Of a stretch of DNA of 64,000 nucleotides, positions 63,768 through 64,000 are shown in pieces. Each line of letters starts with the position of its first letter. The stretch's first letter is position 1. The notes under the pieces were generated by a model. The model did not search any database. It was not told the DNA's origin and worked only from the letters and a program-made list of their open reading frames with translations. This DNA comes from Ianthella basta (Eukaryota > Porifera > Demospongiae > Verongiida > Ianthellidae), in the NCBI GenBank assembly GCA_964019415.1, contig OZ025872.1, positions 2,556,199 through 2,620,198 of the forward strand. Direction: 5' to 3'. The position numbers and the translations under genes are program-made.

Positions 63768-64000
63768 TCACAGCAGATATTGAGTTTGTTATGCATACAT
63801 ATGCCATGTGTATGGACTTGTGTGTTTGAGTGCATTAGTTTGAGCATACGTACGTACATAAGATTAGCATGTCGTTTGTATCTACGTATGAGTATTCCAA
63901 TGTAAGTCTTGACTCAAGTGAACAGGCAGGGAGGAGAAACTTTGCTGCCAGCTGGTATTGAACCAGGATGTACACTCTAACTTGGAGTTTCAGCCAATTC

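Larger units (their letters stand above)
61867..64000 (+). repeat. Duplicated exon segment, second copy split by a transposon
   Basis: 61867-62250 (exon 61907-62011 plus flanks) is repeated from 63006 to the window end. In copy 2 the exon-like part (GAAAAGCTAAGAGCTGACCT near 63051 to ACAGAACA near 63135) is interrupted until TCACAGCAG near 63768. The downstream intron (GAGCATACGTACGTACATAA) then continues as in copy 1. Copy 2 also has small changes (GTGGACTGT for GCGGACTGT), and its acceptor region differs. Confidence 0.8.

Overview
The window is animal nuclear DNA. It has GT-AG introns, very short coding exons, long CA/GT microsatellites and many small inverted-repeat transposons. My best guess is a sponge, because of the tandem tyrosine-kinase-like (TKL) kinases and the compact spacing around them. 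That placement is inferred from style and not from any marker gene. No rRNA, intact tRNA, CRISPR array or prokaryotic operon was seen.

Positions 1-1656 hold nothing I can assign. From 1657 to 42267 (+) runs one very large gene, open at its 5' side. I traced 64 exons, all starting and ending between codons (phase 0-0), encoding about 2,260 residues of almost continuous coiled coil. It ends in a cysteine-rich globular exon of 191 residues with no recognised family. The gene has grown by exon duplication: an 84-nt/28-residue exon is present in 11 copies (two dead), a 25/32-residue exon set is duplicated around 29.4-32.3 kb (one dead copy), and a 417-bp exon-plus-intron unit is doubled at 10.9-11.5 kb. 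Its introns carry MITE-like elements, a reverse-transcriptase-associated ORF remnant, minisatellites and a 1.5-1.8 kb tandem duplication (17.4-20.9 kb).

From 42731 to 52018 (-) lies a head-to-tail cluster of four two-exon kinase genes, called K1-K4 here. In each, one exon carries the whole kinase domain and a second small exon carries a C-terminal transmembrane segment that ends at the stop codon. They are predicted tail-anchored kinases. K1, K3 and K4 look intact; K2 has a 21-nt deletion and a 1-nt frameshift. Spacers between genes are only 75-137 bp. A 22-bp relic of a K4-type exon end inside the K3 intron suggests K3 acquired its membrane-anchor exon by duplication of a neighbouring gene's 3' end.

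From 52.1 kb to the end (+), a second kinase plus coiled-coil gene starts divergently from K4. Its 5' region and the K4 5' end are duplicated (about 51.8-52.3 and 52.7-53.4 kb), giving two possible first exons and a truncated K4 copy. The kinase exon has a one-base deletion just before DFG. The last traced coiled-coil exon has lost its donor and runs straight into a stop, and a duplicated exon farther on is split by a TTAA-type transposon. The copy is therefore probably decaying. The large gene at 1.6-42 kb may be a longer relative of this kinase/coiled-coil architecture whose kinase part lies upstream of the window.
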